Of a stretch of DNA of 64,000 bases, positions 21,721-33,204 are shown piece after piece (the stretch's first letter is position 1; the number at the start of each line of letters is the position of its first letter). Location of the stretch: the NCBI RefSeq assembly GCF_048569485.1, contig NC_134354.1, positions 508,954,869 to 509,018,868 on the forward strand. Direction: 5' to 3'. The position numbers were made by a program, and so were the translations under genes. The notes beneath the pieces were generated by a model. That model was given only the letters and a program-made list of their open reading frames with translations. It did no database searches and had not been told where the DNA came from. This DNA comes from Anomaloglossus baeobatrachus. Taxonomy: Eukaryota > Chordata > Amphibia > Anura > Aromobatidae.

Positions 21721-22256
21721 TCCATGTCAAGGCCTGGGTTAGGCATACCTGAATGTTGGTTTGGGGAAAACAAAATTCTGACAAAGTTTCTGATGGTGCT
21801 TGCAAATGTGCAACGACAGGTGCAGGGCCAGAGGCATTTGCACCTACATCTTAGACGGGATTGGCAAGCATGCAGTACCCTGTGTACTTTCTTCCTCCAT
21901 TTCCACCTTGCCCACATGCAAAACTTCCTCTTTAATTATGAGCATGAAGCATTTGAGAAGACTCAAAAGAAGAAGTTAGACTGATTGTGGTGTCATCATC
22001 ACCCTATACCATATGTTGTTTCCTAAAATTTTTGTAGAAATTCACTGTCACAGATTTATGTTCAAGCATCAATTTTTATGTGAGGAAGCTGAATGGAATA
22101 CCAATAGGCATGTTACAGCTGGTATTGTAAAGTGTGGTGGAATATTATTATTATTATTATGCTGTACCTGGTTTTCGACTAATGCCCTCTGTTTTTCAAA
22201 AAGCCTTGCCAAGTACATGTGCAATGTGCAATGTGGAGTTCCAGCATATAGTCACG
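21721..22256. other. Unassigned sequence after Ngaro
   Basis: No clear gene. A short (TTA)n tract lies near 22,143-22,160. Part may belong to the hAT fragment that follows on the minus strand. Confidence 0.35.
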
Positions 22257-22475
22257 TCAAACACCTGTCGGTGAGCTGCCACTTGTAAGTGCTGCAGAAG
22301 CATTGCCAGACAAGTGGCAGCTGGAGATGCTTTTTGCAAATGCGTGCAGACAGCATACTTTCAGAAGTAGCGCAGACAAATTGGGTTCATTTTTCATAAA
22401 CCGTTGAACTACTAAGTTGAGAACATGACCCAGCCATGCTGATTGTGCAAACTTGCCAAACTTGAGAACCACCAC
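22257..22475 (-). pseudogene. hAT transposase fragment
   Basis: The minus-strand frame contains GHVLNLVVQRFMKN, matching the HVLNLVVQ segment of the hAT catalytic (RNase H-like) domain found twice more at 31-32 kb. Only about 70 residues remain. It lies outside the boundaries of the large hAT unit (24,322-36,530), so it is an independent relic. Confidence 0.7.
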
Positions 22476-22561
22476 CAGGTTACAGGCACGTTCTCACACA
22501 TGACCATGGCTAGTTGTAGGTTTGGATGGCAAGAGGCACAGATTTCTCTGGTCACTTAGAC

Positions 22562-22746
22562 CAGTGTTTCTCAACTCCAGTCCTGAAGACCCACCAACAG
22601 ATCATGGTTTTAGGTTTTCCTCAATATTAGACAGGGAATAATTCCATCACCTGTGAAACATTAAGGGAATCCTAGAAGCCTGATTGAGGAAAACCTGAAA
22701 ACATGATCTGTTGGTGGGTCTTGAGGACTGGAGTTGAGAAACACTG
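22562..22746. mobile_element. Short hAT-type MITE with 8-bp target duplication
   Basis: A 185-bp palindromic element with ends cagtgtttctcaactccagt and the complement, flanked by identical 8-bp repeats ACTTAGAC (22,554-22,561 and 22,747-22,754). The 8-bp duplication identifies hAT mobilisation. Arms of roughly 65 bp match except for a few bases. Confidence 0.92.
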
Positions 22747-22754
22747 ACTTAGAC

Positions 22755-23656
22755 TGTCAAGCTAGGTACAGGGAAGTACCAAGCGAACGGTGAAAGGCAA
22801 CGGAAGGGTAACCCTGTGTCTAGGGAAAGGAGAGATGGTGACCCATAACCAAGCCTATCGCTGAGCCCTGGGTTCCCTCACCACCCTAGATAGATTCCGC
22901 ACCTGTGCGCCAAGCTGGATACCTGACCCATAGCTGACCATGATCTGGGCCCTAGGTAGGGAGTGGATGGATGGGATGAGCTCTTCGTCAACTTCACTAG
23001 GCACTAACACTAGATGTCCCAGAAATTTTGAGCTCCCCCCTGAAGTCCCGAAAGAGGGTCAAATGACCCTTAGTCCAAACTGAATAGAACTAACTAGAAA
23101 CTAAATGGCTAAACTCAATGGAAAACAACAACCTCCTGTGGTGTGACAGTAATGGCCTTAATTACAGAACAAAAGACAGTGATTATAGGATGTTAGCTAA
23201 AATCCTTCAGGTCATTCGACCCGTCTCTGGGTTCCAAAGGTAGAAATGTTAAATGACCTCTCTCTGGGACTTCTAGTGCTAAAGGACACACAGGGATAAC
23301 AAACAAGGGAAAACAACAAACAGCTTATCTCTAGTTATCTCAGGGAGAGAAGCTGCAACACCCAACAAGATTGTCCAGATGTATGAAAACCACCTGCCTG
23401 CACTGAAGACTTGCTAAAGATGTATGAAATATAACCAACACAGAGTAATAGGAAGAGAAGGTATATAAAGCCACCAGGCTAGTGCTGATGAACAGCAGCT
23501 AACAGGCTAAACAATGCCACAGGGTCCTAAAGTTAAAAGGATGAAAATTAAGCAGGAATGATAGAAGGCCAGGGAGTGGTTTGTACAGCCAAACGCTGTG
23601 ACCTTCTAAAGACAGACACCACAGTACTATCTGTCACCCATGACACACCCATGACA
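22755..23656 (-). repeat. Possible solo LTR
   Basis: The segment begins and ends with complementary TGTCA/TGACA-type termini (minus strand starts TGTCATGGGTGACAG) and is bounded by near-identical 5-bp flanks tagac and tagat. It is non-coding, about 900 bp, with a TATA-like ggtatataaagcc at about 23,460. A fossil LTR is the best guess, not proven. Confidence 0.35.
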
Positions 23657-24321
23657 TAGATCTTTCAACAACTCTGCTGCAATTTGTGATTTATCACGTA
23701 AAGATAGTAATTTTATGCACCAAATCTGAAAGGAAAAAATATTTAAAAGTATAAAAGTATTTAGCAACCTCAGCGGATGACACTGATATTACCGCTATAT
23801 GGTGACTATCGCTATAGTGGTAGCTATCAGTTTTGCAGGGCATACAAGAGACTACAGTACAGTTACAGATAGTGGCTTAGAGCTGTTGTTCCATTGGGTG
23901 GAACTGTTTTCATTTCCATTTGGCCCAGACCAACATGACAACTTCTTCCAGCCACAACTCATCTACAGAGATTACAACAAAGACACATTTAACTTCTCAC
24001 ATTTCCAGCACCGTCCCCATCTATTCCCAACCTGCAAAAACTCCTTATCCTTCTGATACCCCAATACTGAGCCGTTGCTGCTGTATGTGTCCATATTACT
24101 GCACCTGCTGTGTGGCACAATAACAGGGCTCCTCTTACTGTCTCACATAGTAATGCCTCCACTGTGCCCTTTACACGGTAATAATGCTTCTTTTTTGTCC
24201 TCTAGATCATAAAATTGCTCCCTAGAAAATATTAATGCCCTGTGTAAGTGCCCTAGAAAAGTGTCCACATTTTGCTCCTAGAAAGTAATAATGCCCCCAG
24301 TGTGCCTGTGGTGGTCACAAT
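23657..24321. other. Unassigned; degenerate spaced repeats
   Basis: No gene. The right part (24,120-24,310) has loosely repeated taataatgcccc-type units that continue past the hAT insertion at 36,539, so the hAT element landed in an existing tandem-repeat tract. Confidence 0.45.
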
Positions 24322-24965
24322 TAGAGATGAGCAATGTTCGAATCGAACCGTTCGCCAATTTCAAATTCGAGTTGTTTTGGGCGATGTTCGAGTCGTTCGA
24401 CGAACTCGAAGGATTTGCTTAACGTTCAACCGTTCGAGTTACCATTTCATTACAGTTCGATCACCAAAAGCATAGCTAGTTACTAGCTGGCTTTTCACTG
24501 CAATACTGTCAGTCACTGTTAATAATGATATTATCAAATTCAGCGTATAGTGTGAGGGGGGATGGGGTTTAGATCAGTGCTGCTCAGTGCTGAAAGAATG
24601 GCGATTGCCATTTTTTTTTCCTAACCGCGCATACAGTGGGGCGGGCTAGGCTGTCAGCCAATCACAGACACACACACAGCAAAGTGGATTTTTGCCAGAC
24701 AATCAAGGGCATGTTTCATTAGCTGTGTATGTCACATGTCCTTGCCTTATAAGACCCGGCCATTTTCTCCATCGCCACCATTATCTCAGTGCTGCGGGTG
24801 TGTGTCAGTCACCGCTCCCGCTGCTGCTGTGGGCGCTATACACTTAAAAAGTGCAATCTACACATCGGTTTAGGTCTAGATTAGAGCAGTTCATAGTCAT
24901 GATTGCTAGTCAGGTCTATGCCAGCGCTGTGCAAGGGTTTTTCACAGCGTCTGTCTAAATCAGCT

Positions 24966-25200
24966 CAGGCAATTCTTTGGGGCATAATATCAGTGTCTGT
25001 GATAGTCAGTGACCTACCACTGCTGTCAAGAAAGCTACACCACCTCTCCATTTCTACAAGCCAATTTTTAACTGAAGGTAGTCCAGGCAATTCTTTGGGG
25101 CATAGTACCAGTGTCTGTGATAGTCAGTGACCTACCACTGCTGTCAAGAAAGCTACACCACCTCTCCATCTCTAGTAGCCAATTTGTAACTGCAGCTAAT
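24966..25200. repeat. Tandem duplication, ~119-bp unit, in hAT-1
   Basis: Two adjacent near-identical units starting caggcaattctttggggcat at 24,966 and 25,086. Non-coding subterminal part of hAT-1. Confidence 0.8.
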
Positions 25201-25504
25201 CCAGCCAATCTGTGAGGAAGGTGCAGGCGTAGATATAATGTTGCCTTCATCCAAAGGTGGTGCTCTCGATGTCTGAGAGAGCTCAACACCAGCAGCTGTT
25301 TCCACTTCCAAAACAACTGACGACCTGCGAATCACACTGCCTGTTGCGGGTAAAGAGGAGGAAGGTCTGCGTCCAAAAGCATGTGTGACTTCTGTCCCCA
25401 CAGTCACAGAGGATGAATAGCATGCAGATGCAGTTGATGGGGCAGACGGTGGATGGCCCGCCCTGCTAGGCCGCATTGTAGCAAGTGACCTTCTCAATGC
25501 GACT
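25153..25504 (-). pseudogene. hAT-1 transposase, segment after the BED finger
   Basis: A minus-strand open frame of about 114 residues, rich in serine, alanine and threonine. It resembles the linker expected after the BED finger at 26,685-27,182, from which it is separated by an insertion at about 25,505-26,690. No catalytic motif is present. The identification rests on position more than on sequence. Confidence 0.4.
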
Positions 25505-26690
25505 TATGCTTCTTTTAAAGTCGTGTACTGGTTGGCCTCCCAATATACAGCAAAACCAAGCACCAGGAAAAGGACTCTAGGCAGTTGGGTTGATCAGTGA
25601 TTGTTTAACTTTACCAAAACAAACAATAAAAACCATGCATAGAATAGAACAATCTATTCACAAGTCCAAAAGCCTACACCCCTATACTGTGCCACTCGTA
25701 ATGGCGATTTATACCGCCTTCTCACCAACCTTTACCTAACCAAGGGATTATCTAAACAGTCACCTAACACATGGTAATCCCTCTGGGTAGCAGGTGTAAT
25801 TGTGTGTGTGTGTGTGTGAGCTTGCGAACATGACCTACCAGTGGCGCAGCACAAGAGCTTACAACTTATCTACCTAAACATAGACAAAACCCATTAACCC
25901 CCCTGAATACCCTTGCTTGCTGAAGCCTCACAGATAAGGCAGATGATAAAAGTGGTAAGGCAAACCACACAGATCAGCAACACAGTACTGGAAATCTTGT
26001 AAAGCAACACAGTCAATGCAAACATGTCGCTGTCCCTTTAAGATTTTAACTGTAACTGACAAACTGACAGAGCAGCGCCAGCAAGTCTTATAGTCTATAT
26101 AGTCGGCCTAAGCAGAACAGGTATGTGCTTTCTTACCAAAACAAAGTGCTGCATGCACGCAGTCCTGGGCACAGCCTACTGTACCCGGGTACTGTCGTGT
26201 CCAGCTGTCATAAATACAGACTTGAAGATCCTCTCACGGTAATCAGTATAGCCAGCAACTGAAGAATGGTAGTCTCTGGCACAGGATGCTCCTCACACGC
26301 GTTACGGTCCTCCTCACAAAACTCCAAGACGAGTCTCCTCACAATCCACCTGCTGCTGCGGCAGCTCCTTTCTGTTACACACCTTTCGCTTTTCCTTCAG
26401 CTCACATACAGCACCTCCTCCAGTCTCCAAGTCCACAGCCGAAGACCGTTTTGCTGTTGCTATAGTGACCAACAGTCAAAGGCAGATGCAAAACAGCGGC
26501 CCCTTGCGGGTGGTCAGCAACAATGCATACAATAGACAGTAAATAAACATTTTGCATTTACAGTGAATAAAGGTCATTTATACACTCTTACCCTTTTACA
26601 TGTGAATAACAATGCATACACTGAACGGCAAATAATCATCTTGCATTCACAGTGGATAAAGGTCATAAATACACCCTCACCCTATCACTT
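25505..26690. other. Unclassified insertion within the hAT-1 transposase
   Basis: Roughly 1.2 kb of non-coding sequence interrupts the transposase frame just after the BED finger. It contains a (GT)n tract near 25,800 and a duplicated motif near 26,560 and 26,640 (gaataacaatgcatacac). It may be a solo LTR or another repeat. I found no clean target duplication. Confidence 0.4.
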
Positions 26691-27182
26691 CATAGCCATG
26701 TGACAGTTCATGGACGAAGTACTCAAACTAGTGAGTTTTTGGCCTTTACTTACAGATTGTTGACAAATCTTACAGATGACATGAGTTGGGTGATCCTTTG
26801 CGATGTCAAAAAAGGTCAAGACTAGGCAAGGCTTACAGCCCATGCGACCTGCAGAGCCACCACAACTTCTGCTCAGAGGCAGAGTTGTGGCTGAGGATGC
26901 ACTTGTTGACGTGCTTCCAGTACTGAGTCCCTGTCCAAGAAGGCGCAACCTAACCTCGTCGTCAGTAGCATGATCCTCCACCTCCTCTGCTGACCCCATC
27001 AACTGGCTGACTGTGGGTTGATAGTAAGTGGGGTCTCCAACCTCATCATCACACTGTGTGTTCTCTCTCCCCTCGTGCTGACTCCTCAGAGCCAACCTCT
27101 TCCTGCCCTGACCGAATAGTAAAATTGTCGTTCCAATCAGGTATCTGAGTCTCATCAGCATGTTCCCCATTGTCTCCACCAA
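26685..27182 (-). pseudogene. hAT transposase N-terminus with BED-type zinc finger
   Basis: A minus-strand frame of about 165 residues: an acidic, serine-rich N-terminal region, then a BED finger (HPTHVICKICQQSVSKG, and an NCHMAMK helix near the end). BED fingers bind DNA in hAT transposases. The frame stops at the junction with the insertion at 25,505-26,690 and its upstream side abuts a MITE at 27,192. It lies on the wrong side of the catalytic pieces for a normal N-to-C order, so it may come from a different hAT copy than the core at 30-33 kb. Confidence 0.75.
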
Positions 27183-27191
27183 GAGGAGTTA

Positions 27192-27766
27192 AGGGTGCTT
27201 TACATGAGACGATCTATTGTGCGATAGATCGTCGGGGTCACGGTTTTTGTGACGCACATCCGGCATCGCTTGCAACGTCGGCCTGTGTGACACCTCCTAG
27301 CGACGCAGTATCACTCACAAATCGTGAGTCATGTACTCGTCGCTAGGTTTCATAAAATCGTTTATGAAACATGGCGCCGGTTGTTCATCGTTTCCGTGGC
27401 ATCACACATTGCTCCGTGTGACACCCCGGGAACGATGAACATCGCTTACCTGCATCCCGCGGCTCCTGCCGGCTATGTGGAAGGAAGAAGGTGGGCATCC
27501 CGCTCATCTCCGTCCCTCCTCTTCTATTGGCCGGCCGCTGCATGACGTCGCTGTGACGCCGAACATTCATCCCACTTCAGGAAGTGGATGTTCGCCGCCC
27601 TCAGCGACGTCGCACGGGAGGTAAGTACGTGTGTGGTAAGTACGTGTGACGGGGATTAACGAGTTTGTGCGCCACGGGCAATCAATTGCCCGTGACGCAC
27701 AAACGACGGGGGCGGGTACGATCGATCGTGAAATCGCAAGATCGGTCGTCCCGAGTAAAGCAGGCT
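27192..27766. mobile_element. Palindromic Harbinger-like MITE, copy 7
   Basis: Inverted ends agggtgctttac and agcctgctttac, flanked by TTA on both sides (27,189-27,191 and 27,767-27,769). Same family interior as the copies at 0.9-16 kb. It sits inside hAT-1. Confidence 0.85.
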
Positions 27767-27768
27767 TT

Positions 27769-28394
27769 AGGGTACCGTCACACTAAGCAACGCAACCAGC
27801 GATCCCACCAGTGATCTGACCTGGCAGGGATCGTTAGTGCGTCGCTACATGGTCGCTTGTGAGCTGTCAATCAGGCAGATCTCCACAATGATCAGAGATC
27901 AGCCACCAGCGACCTGTGTAACGACGCTGTCCTTCGTAACCATGGTACACATCGGGTTACTAAGCAAAGCGCTTTGCTTGGATACCCGATATGTACCTTG
28001 GTTACCAGCGTCCGCAGCTGCCAGAAGCCGGCTCCCTGCACACGTAACCATGGTACACATCAGGTTACTAAGCAAAGTGCCTTGCTTGGATACCTGATAT
28101 GTACCTTGGTTACCAGCTTACCGCAGACTGCCAGAAGTCAGCTCCATGCTCCCTGCACATTCAGATCGTTGGCTCCTGCTGTCAAACACAGCGATGTGTG
28201 CGTGCTTCACAGCAGGAGAGCAATGACCAAAAATGGTCCAGGACATTCAGCAATGACCGACGACCTCCCAGCAGGGACCAGGTCGTTGCTGGATGTCACA
28301 CACCGCGACATCGCTAGCAAGATCGCTGTTGCATCACAAAAACCGTGACTCAGCAGCGATGTCACTAGTGATGTCGCTTAGTGAGACATGGCCT
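27769..28394. mobile_element. Second, related MITE directly adjoining copy 7
   Basis: Ends agggtaccgtcacactaagc and aggccatgtctcactaagc (inverted), with TTA on the right. Inside, a roughly 100-bp block containing accatggtacacatc and ttggataccygatatgtacc occurs twice in tandem (27,940-28,010 and 28,045-28,115). It starts where MITE copy 7 ends, sharing the target base(s). Confidence 0.7.
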
Positions 28395-28857
28395 TTACAG
28401 TTTTGGAATGAGGGTCTACATTATGCTCAGAACCTTCTTCATCTGGGCCTGGATCTGATTCACAAAACTTCTGGGCATCAGTGCAGATCATTTCCTTGTT
28501 TGGACTCACTGCAGCTTTGGAGCAGAACTATGATTCCCAGGCTATAGTGTGACTGAACAGCTCTCCAGACTCAACCATCTCTGTTACCCCATACTCAGCA
28601 GGGCGGGTGGAGACTTGAGAGCTGGTAGGAAGCAAGTGCGATTGGGTTGACACCACAGAGAAATGGAGTATTTGGGATATTGAAGTTGAGGTGGAGAAGA
28701 GGCCACTTAATGGAGCACTTGAGATCCATTAAAGCACCTGGTCTTTTGGTGCCTTATCTACATTTGGTAGCTATGGTCGTGTCCGTAACAAAGATATCGA
28801 TATCATATCAGATTATCCACGGGAAGAAGTAGACATCTTATTTTGGCTGGAAGATGG

Positions 28858-29853
28858 TGTTACGAATCAGTGCCGCCGTAGCCGCAAGCAGACTGCTGCG
28901 GTTCCAGTTGCGCCCAGGCATTGGCTGCCATTTTTGGCTGTGCTTCGGGTCGTCCAGCTGGCTGCTTCCTCCTCCACGTCTAAGTGTGGAGAGGCGGCTA
29001 GTGCGCATGTGTGTGCCGATTTACCCCAGCCACAGCCTAAGTCCAGTGTTTCGCCTAGTGAGCAAGCTCAGCCTGACTGTGCCATTCCTGAGGCTAAGTC
29101 CTCAGTTAGGGCTACTGAGCATGCTCCCACACTTTGTGCGAAAAGCCTCTTTGCACAGGTACTTGGACTCCGTGCCGTGTCTAAGTCCTGTGTTTTGCCT
29201 ACTGAGCATGCTCAAGCTGATAGGCCGCTGGTTATGTCACTGATGATGTGGCACTCTGCTATTGGCTCCTGGAGGTGCATTGTAATCCACCCTGGGTTGG
29301 GGCGGACCTAGGTTATAAAAGGGTCTGGAGACAACATGTAGGTGTGCAGTCTTCTATTATGCTCAGACAGAGCACACCTCAATGTGTTGAACCCATTGTG
29401 GATTTAGGACAGAGGTAGGCAAGGATAGGGAGTCAGTACTGGATGCCACCACACTTGGTAACGCGGCACAGTTACGGTCAGCTCCTGTCCTACCAGTCCT
29501 GCTAGTGCAGCCCAGTGGCATTATCTGGGCTGCTGCTGCTGCACCTGCTGTCCACAGGTGTGCCCCCTATGCACACAAACAGTGTACCCCAGGGCCCCTG
29601 TGTTGTTAACAGGGAGTTCCTGGGTTGGGTGTGTGGACCCTGTGATTCTAACAGGGTTCACAGTCTCCTGATCCGAGTGTCGTCTAACTTGGGTCAGGCT
29701 CCTATTAGTTTCAGAGCCACCCAGCTCTGTATCCTCCGCCTGACCTTCGGGTTGCCATCATCTCCTCTTCCATCTGGGAGCATGGTGGACTGCGACCTAC
29801 AGGCAATTGGGATATATACCACCTTATCCTAATCTGCCAGTCCCCGCATAACA
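28858..29853 (+). repeat. Solo LTR, 996 bp, with 5-bp target duplication
   Basis: Starts TGTTACGAAT and ends GCATAACA, with identical GATGG flanks (28,853-28,857 and 29,854-29,858). A TATA box (ttataaaagg, about 29,311) lies inside, as expected of an LTR promoter. No internal region remains, so this is the product of LTR-LTR recombination. Superfamily is undecided; a 5-bp duplication suits Ty3/gypsy or copia. It inserted into hAT-1. Confidence 0.88.
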
Positions 29854-29858
29854 GATGG

Positions 29859-30880
29859 TGTTTCTTCAGCAGATGTTACTGTTGCTTTACCACCAACCCC
29901 ATGGGCACAAACCTTTTTTCCCTTTCCAACACGCCTGTTTCCCTTTCCACCAGCATCTGGCCTTTTTCCACTCATTTTGTATATGATCAAATTTGCAACT
30001 CTGCAGGAAAACCCTACTCAACGCTATCTCAGTACAGCAGCCATCCCTCGGTCCCTCAGATGTGGACAAGTAAAAGACCATTTCCTCCTAGCCATGACAA
30101 AGCGGTGAGATTCATTCTGTGCACCACTGGTGTTTAGTGGAAAAACTGATCTAAGATTGTGTAACAGGTTCTGCTGATACTCATGCATACGTGCGTCCCT
30201 TTCTATGGCAGGACTTATTTCGCCAAATTTGTTTTGTACCGGGGATCTAAGAGTGTGGCAACCCAGTAGTCAGCATTACTTTGAATTATGACAATCCGAG
30301 GGTCATGTTGTAGGTAGTGCAGCAAGAAGGCGCTCATGTGTCTTGCGCATCCAGGAGGAACAAGTCCATGCTGTGTTGTTGTCGGAAAGGTGAGAATCAT
30401 GCTTCCTTCCTCTGCCCTTCCCCTCCAATCTCGCACAACAGAAATATGATCAAGGTCTCCCTCATCTGCTGATTCTTCCATGCCCATCTCCAGTTCGTCC
30501 CCCATTTCTTCCTGGTCTCCTGCACCTTCCTCAACAGTTTGGCTGCTACCATGCGCCCTTGTTAATCCCTCTCCCCCACCGTCCCATGCCTGCCGCCTTG
30601 GTGCTGCTGACCGTCTGGACCTTAGAGATCTTGTTATCCCTTCCCTATATGACTCCTGTACTTTCTCCCCTTCCTCTTGTCCCACCACCTGACTCCGAAT
30701 ACTGTTTAGAGTGTGCTCCAGCATGTAGATGACTGGAATTGTCATGCTGATAGTGGCATCGTCAGCGCTAAACATCTTCGTCGCCATTTCGAAACTGTGC
30801 AGAAGGGTGCATAGGTCCTTGATCTCCATCAGCGTGATCTTCCCCACCTCTGGATCTCGTTGGACCAGGCTATACGTCAT
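29859..30880 (-). pseudogene. hAT transposase, late catalytic part
   Basis: The minus-strand frame carries YWVATLLDPRYKTNLAK, the LDPRYK motif near the end of the hAT RNase H-like fold, preceded by an acidic serine-rich insert of about 120 residues. A frame of 221 residues spans 30,215-30,880. Below 30,215 the reading continues only in decayed form to the solo LTR. The C-terminal dimerisation domain that should follow is not here. Confidence 0.75.
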
Positions 30881-30918
30881 AACGTATTGCAGCAGGGCTC
30901 AGGGTGCTGCCACAGTCG

Positions 30919-31347
30919 CTACAACATGTGCAGATTCCATTTCCTGCATGTCAGCACTTCGCATTTCAGACAGTGAACAGGCAGGCCGAAAGACTTCTGG
31001 AGCGATGCAAGTCGTTGAGCTGCGAGGTGTGAATGGCGGAAGTGAGCACATAGCGAACGTGCCCTCTTCAGAACCCCATGTAGGCTGGGATAGTGGTTTA
31101 AAAATTGCTGGACAACCAGGTTCAACACGTGAGCCATACAAGGCACGTGAGTCACATTGCCCCGGCGAAGGGCCGCACCCAGGTTTGCAGCATTGTCACA
31201 GACGGCTGTTACGTCACCACCGGAGTCCGCTCCAGCAACTTCTACTCCGATCACCAGGTGATGCCGTGTTCCTTTCATGGATAGTGCTGATGATTGGAGA
31301 GGAGTCGATGCCAGCGACGCCGGTGGGTGAAGGCTCCACTCAGCCAC
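30919..31347 (-). pseudogene. hAT transposase, central catalytic part, copy X
   Basis: The minus strand contains CDNAANLGAALRRGNVTHVPC and then MAHVLNLVVQQFLNHYP, the conserved CxxH region of the hAT fold. A diverged second copy of the same segment is at 31,843-32,070, so parts of two hAT genes are present. Confidence 0.8.
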
Positions 31348-31349
31348 TG

Positions 31350-31880
31350 GGCTGGGTTACCTTGGGATCTGCAGTACCACTGGCTGACTGTAGGTGGTGG
31401 GTGTCTCACAGCTGAAGTACCGTCATTCAGCTACAACCAATGGGAAGACACCACACCCTTTTTAATGCCTCTCCTGTCTGCTGACCACTGCCAGAGATAG
31501 TTCTGAACCTCTGCTCTGGTTCCTGTTCCGCCCTGTTCTGTTTTGTGATTTTGTGTGCTGACTACCGCTTGTTTCCTGACTACGTCTCCTGCCTGCTGTT
31601 TATATACCTCGCTGCCCAATCTAGATTTGACCACCTTTTGTTTTCTGATTACGCCCTTGCCGGACGATTCTGTCTCTGTTCCACAATTCCTGCTTTAACC
31701 CTGCCTCACTTCTACTCTCTCGGACTGCAGCCTTCCACAGGTAGTGATCACCTTGGGCCCTGTGTAATTCCAAATCCCTATATAGGGGTTAAACAGTTTC
31801 AGGGTTCTAGGGGTCCTGCTTGGTGAGTGGCTTCCCTCTAGCCTATCCTTTACAGCCCGTCTGAGTGTGTGTATCCAGGC
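31350..31880. other. Pyrimidine-rich insertion between two hAT copies, LTR-like
   Basis: Non-coding CT-rich sequence with tgtttcctgactac-type repeats and a tatataggggtt element. It separates the two copies of the hAT central segment. It resembles LTR sequence of other amphibian elements, but I could not define its ends or a target duplication. Confidence 0.3.
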
Positions 31881-32790
31881 AGGCATTACACCGTGCCCTC
31901 TGCAGAAGCCCATGTAGGCCGGGATAGTGGTTTAAATATTGCTGGACAACCAGGTTCAACATGTGAGCCATACAAGGCACATGTGTCACATTGTCTCGGC
32001 GAAGGGCCGCACTCAGGTTTGCAGCATTGTCACACATGGCCTTCCCTGGCTGCAGGTTGAGTGGAGACAACCATTGATGAAACTCGGTCTCCAGACCTAA
32101 CCGTCCACAACTCCTCAGCAGTGTGACTCACATTTCCCATACATTTCAAAGTAAAGAGTCGACCGCCTGATGCCGTTGAGGTCTGCTGCCAGCATAGTAA
32201 GGAGGTATGCGGGATTCCTTGTGCACAGTTACAACGTGAGTGGCCTTACCAGACAGGATTTGGGCGGAGGTGGAGGACCGAGATGAGGTTGAGGAGGCAG
32301 AAGCAGTGGAGGAACTTCTACATACAGAGGATTGACGCACAACTCGTGTGGACGGCAAGACTTGTACAGCAGACCCTTCTCCATCTCTTAACATAGTTAC
32401 CCAGTGCCCAGTCAGCGACATGTAATGCCCCTGTCCATGCTTACTGTTCCAAGTATCTGGGGTGAAAATCACCCTGTCACACAGAGTTTCTCGAGGAAGC
32501 GGTGAAGTTGTGTGCGACATGCTGGTGTAGCGCAGGCACACTTTTCTTGGAGAAGTAGTGGCGACTGGGCATCTGCTCTTGGGGCACTGCGATGGACATA
32601 AGGTCTCGAAAATCCTCTGTGTCCACCGGGCGGAAAGGCAGAAATTCTGTAGCCAACAGCTTGCAGATGCTGAAAGTCAACCTCTTAGGCATGTCATGCC
32701 CTTCTAAAATCATGCAAAAACACAGCAAGGGGACTCCAACAAGTGTCTCCATGTTTTCAAAAATTTGGCCACTGACACCACTTAAGTGAC
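31843..32790 (-). pseudogene. hAT transposase, early-to-central catalytic part, copy Y
   Basis: On the minus strand, reading from about 32,752: the LLATEFLPFRPVDTEDFRDL segment that follows the BED finger in hAT proteins, then CDRVIFTPDTWNSKHGQGHY (first catalytic Asp region), a serine-rich insert, and CDNAANLSAALRRDNVTHVPC with MLNLVVQQYLNH. Several frame changes break it. It is diverged from copy X. Confidence 0.8.
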
Positions 32791-32860
32791 ATCAATTGTC
32801 CCACAGTTGCAAACTTAAAATGGTTATTTGCATGAAGCACAATCAAAAATACACAAGCCT

Positions 32861-33049
32861 TTACTCTCCCCAGGATGACACAGGGGTAGAAAAGTCCTTG
32901 CGGATCCATGATTTGTTCATCTTGATGAACGTTAGTCTGTACACATCGTCACTGGACAGACTTGTGCGCTTATCTGTCAGCACACCTCCAACAGCACTGA
33001 ATACATGTTCCGAAGGAACACTGGCTGCGGGACACGACAAGATCCCCAA
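32861..33049 (-). pseudogene. hAT transposase C-terminal dimerisation domain
   Basis: The minus strand reads SCPAASVPSEHVFSAVGGVL and continues TDKRTSLSSDDVYRLTFIKM, the classic hATC dimerisation signature, ending in a stop. In a normal gene this lies last, but here it is upstream (minus-strand sense) of the catalytic core at 32.8-30.2 kb. The order is therefore permuted, implying at least two hAT copies or a tandem-derived deletion. Confidence 0.88.
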
Positions 33050-33204
33050 GGCGTAAGTGGCAAGTTCAGGCTATTTTTCCAGATTGGAAGCCTAAAATGA
33101 GCAAGGCTCAAGTTGCACAGTCATGGCATCGATGTTCACTTGCAGATACTCCTATATCTGTGTCTCCTCCTTTTACTCGTCCAGCTCTTTTCTTTCAGCA
33201 TGAA

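Noticed and set aside
26685-27182. Host ZBED-type gene
   Set aside because: The BED finger is in a frame broken by insertions and lies between hAT ends with other hAT transposase pieces, so a domesticated host gene is unlikely.
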